A DNA stretch of 64,000 bases. It comes from Actinostola sp. cb2023 (lineage: Eukaryota > Cnidaria > Anthozoa > Actiniaria > Actinostolidae). The notes under the pieces are model-generated. The model had not been told where the DNA came from, made no database searches, and saw nothing but the letters and a program-made list of their open reading frames with translations. This document shows positions 62,426-64,000 of the stretch, piece by piece (positions within the stretch are counted from its first letter, which is position 1; the number at the start of each line of letters is the position of its first letter). The position numbers and the translations under genes are program-made. The DNA lies in assembly GCA_033675265.1 (NCBI GenBank), contig JAUJYZ010001449.1:124001-188000 (forward strand), read 5' to 3'.

Positions 62426-62586
62426 CTGTCAAATATAGAAGATGTCATAACGCAGTAAGGTAGATAGTCGATAAATGTGTAGAAAGATACATGTGATGAT
62501 GGAGTAATAACCGTCTTGTCAAATGTTATAATCAATGTTACACATGTTCGAAGTCTTACCTCTTATGTTGGGTAGTCTTTCATAGT

Positions 62587-62826
62587 TCAAGCCGCTATTG
62601 TTTGTGTATACTCGAAGTGAACCCCGTGCGTACCGTAGGTGAATGGATATGGTTCATTTGATGGATTGATATGAGTTTGGCAGTGGGGACAGGAAAAGGA
62701 GACATCGTGGGGTATGCTGTTGAGAAAGGTTTCGAGACACCTTTCATGGACATTTGAATTGCAGCATGGTAGCTGCACGAGGTTCACTGCGCGTTTACAC
62801 AAACAACAAGGCATTACAGGAGACAT
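62587..62826 (-). CDS. Small RING-like zinc finger protein (second copy)
   Basis: A 79-codon frame starts at an ATG six bases after an acceptor (ATATTTATCAG). The ligand pattern matches the first RING-like gene exactly: Cys-x2-Cys, ten residues, Cys-Cys, four residues, His-x2-Cys, fifteen residues, Cys-Pro-His-Cys. The shared N-terminus is Met-Ser-Pro-Val-Met-Pro-Cys. After the finger, both share Asn-Pro-Ser-Asn and a Phe-Glu-(Phe/Tyr)-Thr-Gln motif, where this copy soon stops. A strong donor (GAG/GTAAGAC, about 62553-62559) lies just past the stop, so the exon may also be spliced onward to the next RING-like exon at 62425. As a stand-alone protein it would be almost only a RING finger. Confidence 0.6.
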   Translation of the reverse strand: MSPVMPCCLCKRAVNLVQLPCCNSNVHERCLETFLNSIPHDVSFSCPHCQTHINPSNEPYPFTYGTHGVHFEYTQTIAA

Positions 62827-62862
62827 GATGATCTGATAAATATGTAAAGTGAAATAACGCAA

Positions 62863-63012
62863 TAAGCAAACAAGTCGTCATATACGAGCGGAAACTTGAA
62901 AATCAGTCGACGTGTCAAATCACGTTATTGTTGCTGTACTAATTGCATTACTGCATTTACAAATCTAGGAGATACGTTACTGATGGTTACAATGTAACAA
63001 ATGAAGAGCAAT
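62863..63012. other. 5' region of the second RING-like gene
   Basis: AT-rich sequence with no recognisable element. It probably belongs to the intron or promoter upstream of the RING-like start. Confidence 0.4.
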
Positions 63013-63779
63013 GTACTTACAATTGGTTCTAGCTATTGTTTTGATGGAGATTCTGTGGTAAAATGGAATGTATGTTAATTTATGCAAAATGTATACAATG
63101 AACTATTGTTGATATATCGAAAACTATAAACGCTTAAATTATTTCATTTACACAGTTGTCTTCGTCTCGAGTTATAGATGCAAATTTAAACCTATCTAAG
63201 TGATGTAGGTCATTGGTAAGTGAATGCAATATGATACCAGGCATGTATATAGTAAACGTACGTTTTGGCAATCCATTTGTGTACATTGCTAATATACCTC
63301 AGAAGCGACCATTATATTGTAAATAGTTTCTAAGACTACACAGTCATGTAGCAGAAATATTGTACTTACTGCTAAAATTGATTTGAAGCGTCGATGTAAA
63401 AATATGGTGTTTTCATAGATGTTTTAATAGAGATTTTGTGAAGAATGATAAGTTATGATAATTTATGACAAATGTATGCAATGCATTATGTTTAATAAGT
63501 CGATAAAATAAGCCTCTTTTTTGACAGAAACGTTATTGTTTTTAGTTTTTCATTAGCATTATCAACAAAAACGTGCTGAGAAAATTGAAAAAGAAATGTA
63601 CTTACGGTTTTGATAATCGATTTGGCAGAATAATCAATAAATTGATTATTTAATGAATGAAGATTTGAAGAACTGAAAAAAGAGGTTATAATTTCAGACA
63701 AAATCTCGATAATACACTCTACATGAACGGTATTTACGAGCGAACATAATATAAATTATGGCATAACAAATGTACTTAC
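63013..63779 (-). repeat. Diverged repeats carrying four GTAAGTAC splice-donor contexts
   Basis: The minus-strand donor word GTAAGTAC occurs at 63020-63013, 63369-63362, 63605-63598 and 63779-63772. The last two sit in clearly related sequence about 174 bp apart (shared GATAATCGAT, AGAAGAATA and GAAGATTTGAAGAACTGAAAAA words), and a further related block without the donor follows at 63830-63930. The pattern would fit duplicated alternative 5' exons for the RING-like genes, whose coding exons all begin just after an acceptor. No start codon context was identified in them. Confidence 0.4.
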
Positions 63780-64000
63780 GTTTTCGATAATCGATCCAGA
63801 AGAATAGATTATTGAAGCAATGGAGATTTGAAGAACTGAAAAATAGATGTAATCATTTTAGACAAAATGTTGATGATCCATTCCACATCAATAGTACTTT
63901 CGAGCCAACATGATATATATTATCGCACTACACACATTTAGAGTAATCACAGGGGTCAACCCACTCGAAGTGCAATGACAATAAATCGATAATAAATCGA
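63780..64000. other. End of window, related AT-rich repeat sequence
   Basis: Continues the diverged repeat of about 170 bp. Nothing else was recognised. Confidence 0.4.

Overview
The window looks like nuclear DNA of an invertebrate animal. It is AT-rich and has spliceosomal intron signals (GTAAGT-type donors, pyrimidine-rich acceptors), a Ty3/gypsy reverse-transcriptase relic, the C-terminal end of a LINE reverse transcriptase, a MITE-like element and a histone-type 3' stem-loop. No bacterial operons, CRISPR array, tRNA or rRNA were seen. The species cannot be fixed from the sequence. Almost everything gene-like is on the minus strand, so the genes read from right to left. Most are multi-exon and built from exons too short to stand out as ORFs. 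All gene models below are inferred from splice signals and matching intron phases.

Right flank (60.6-64.0 kb): two tandem genes start with a small RING-like zinc finger (62425 and 62826). The first continues through a 47-bp intron into a Pro/Ala-rich exon and then a coiled-coil-like exon (60812-60643). Upstream, four copies of a GTAAGTAC donor context may mark duplicated 5' exons.

Array 2 (10132-60652): twelve full units and one partial unit of a repeat of about 3.96 kb, nearly identical copy to copy. Each unit carries, on the minus strand, a chain of short exons (called K, E, F, C, D, G here) whose intron phases all fit together. They end in a single-pass transmembrane segment and a stop. 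The RING gene's exon at 60643 ends in phase 2, which is the phase in which exon K begins. I infer that the units are amplified 3' halves of the RING gene. Some units carry a 418-bp MITE, a lost splice donor, frameshifts or an assembly gap.

Array 1 (5400-10131): five units of about 946 bp in an A-B-A-B-A pattern. They contain three minus-strand exon candidates, one with the cysteine spacing of a TRIM B-box type 1 zinc finger. At its left end the array runs into a unique exon pair that resembles a BTB-BACK protein.

Left flank (1-5.4 kb): a third RING-like start (4011-3874) is followed downstream by a diverged, compact copy of exons C and D (2636-2406) separated by a 104-bp intron. This looks like an old paralogue of the same gene. 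Further left are a dead gypsy fragment and microsatellites.

Taken together, the locus looks like a RING/B-box/coiled-coil gene cluster in which two different exon blocks were amplified in tandem and are being homogenised.
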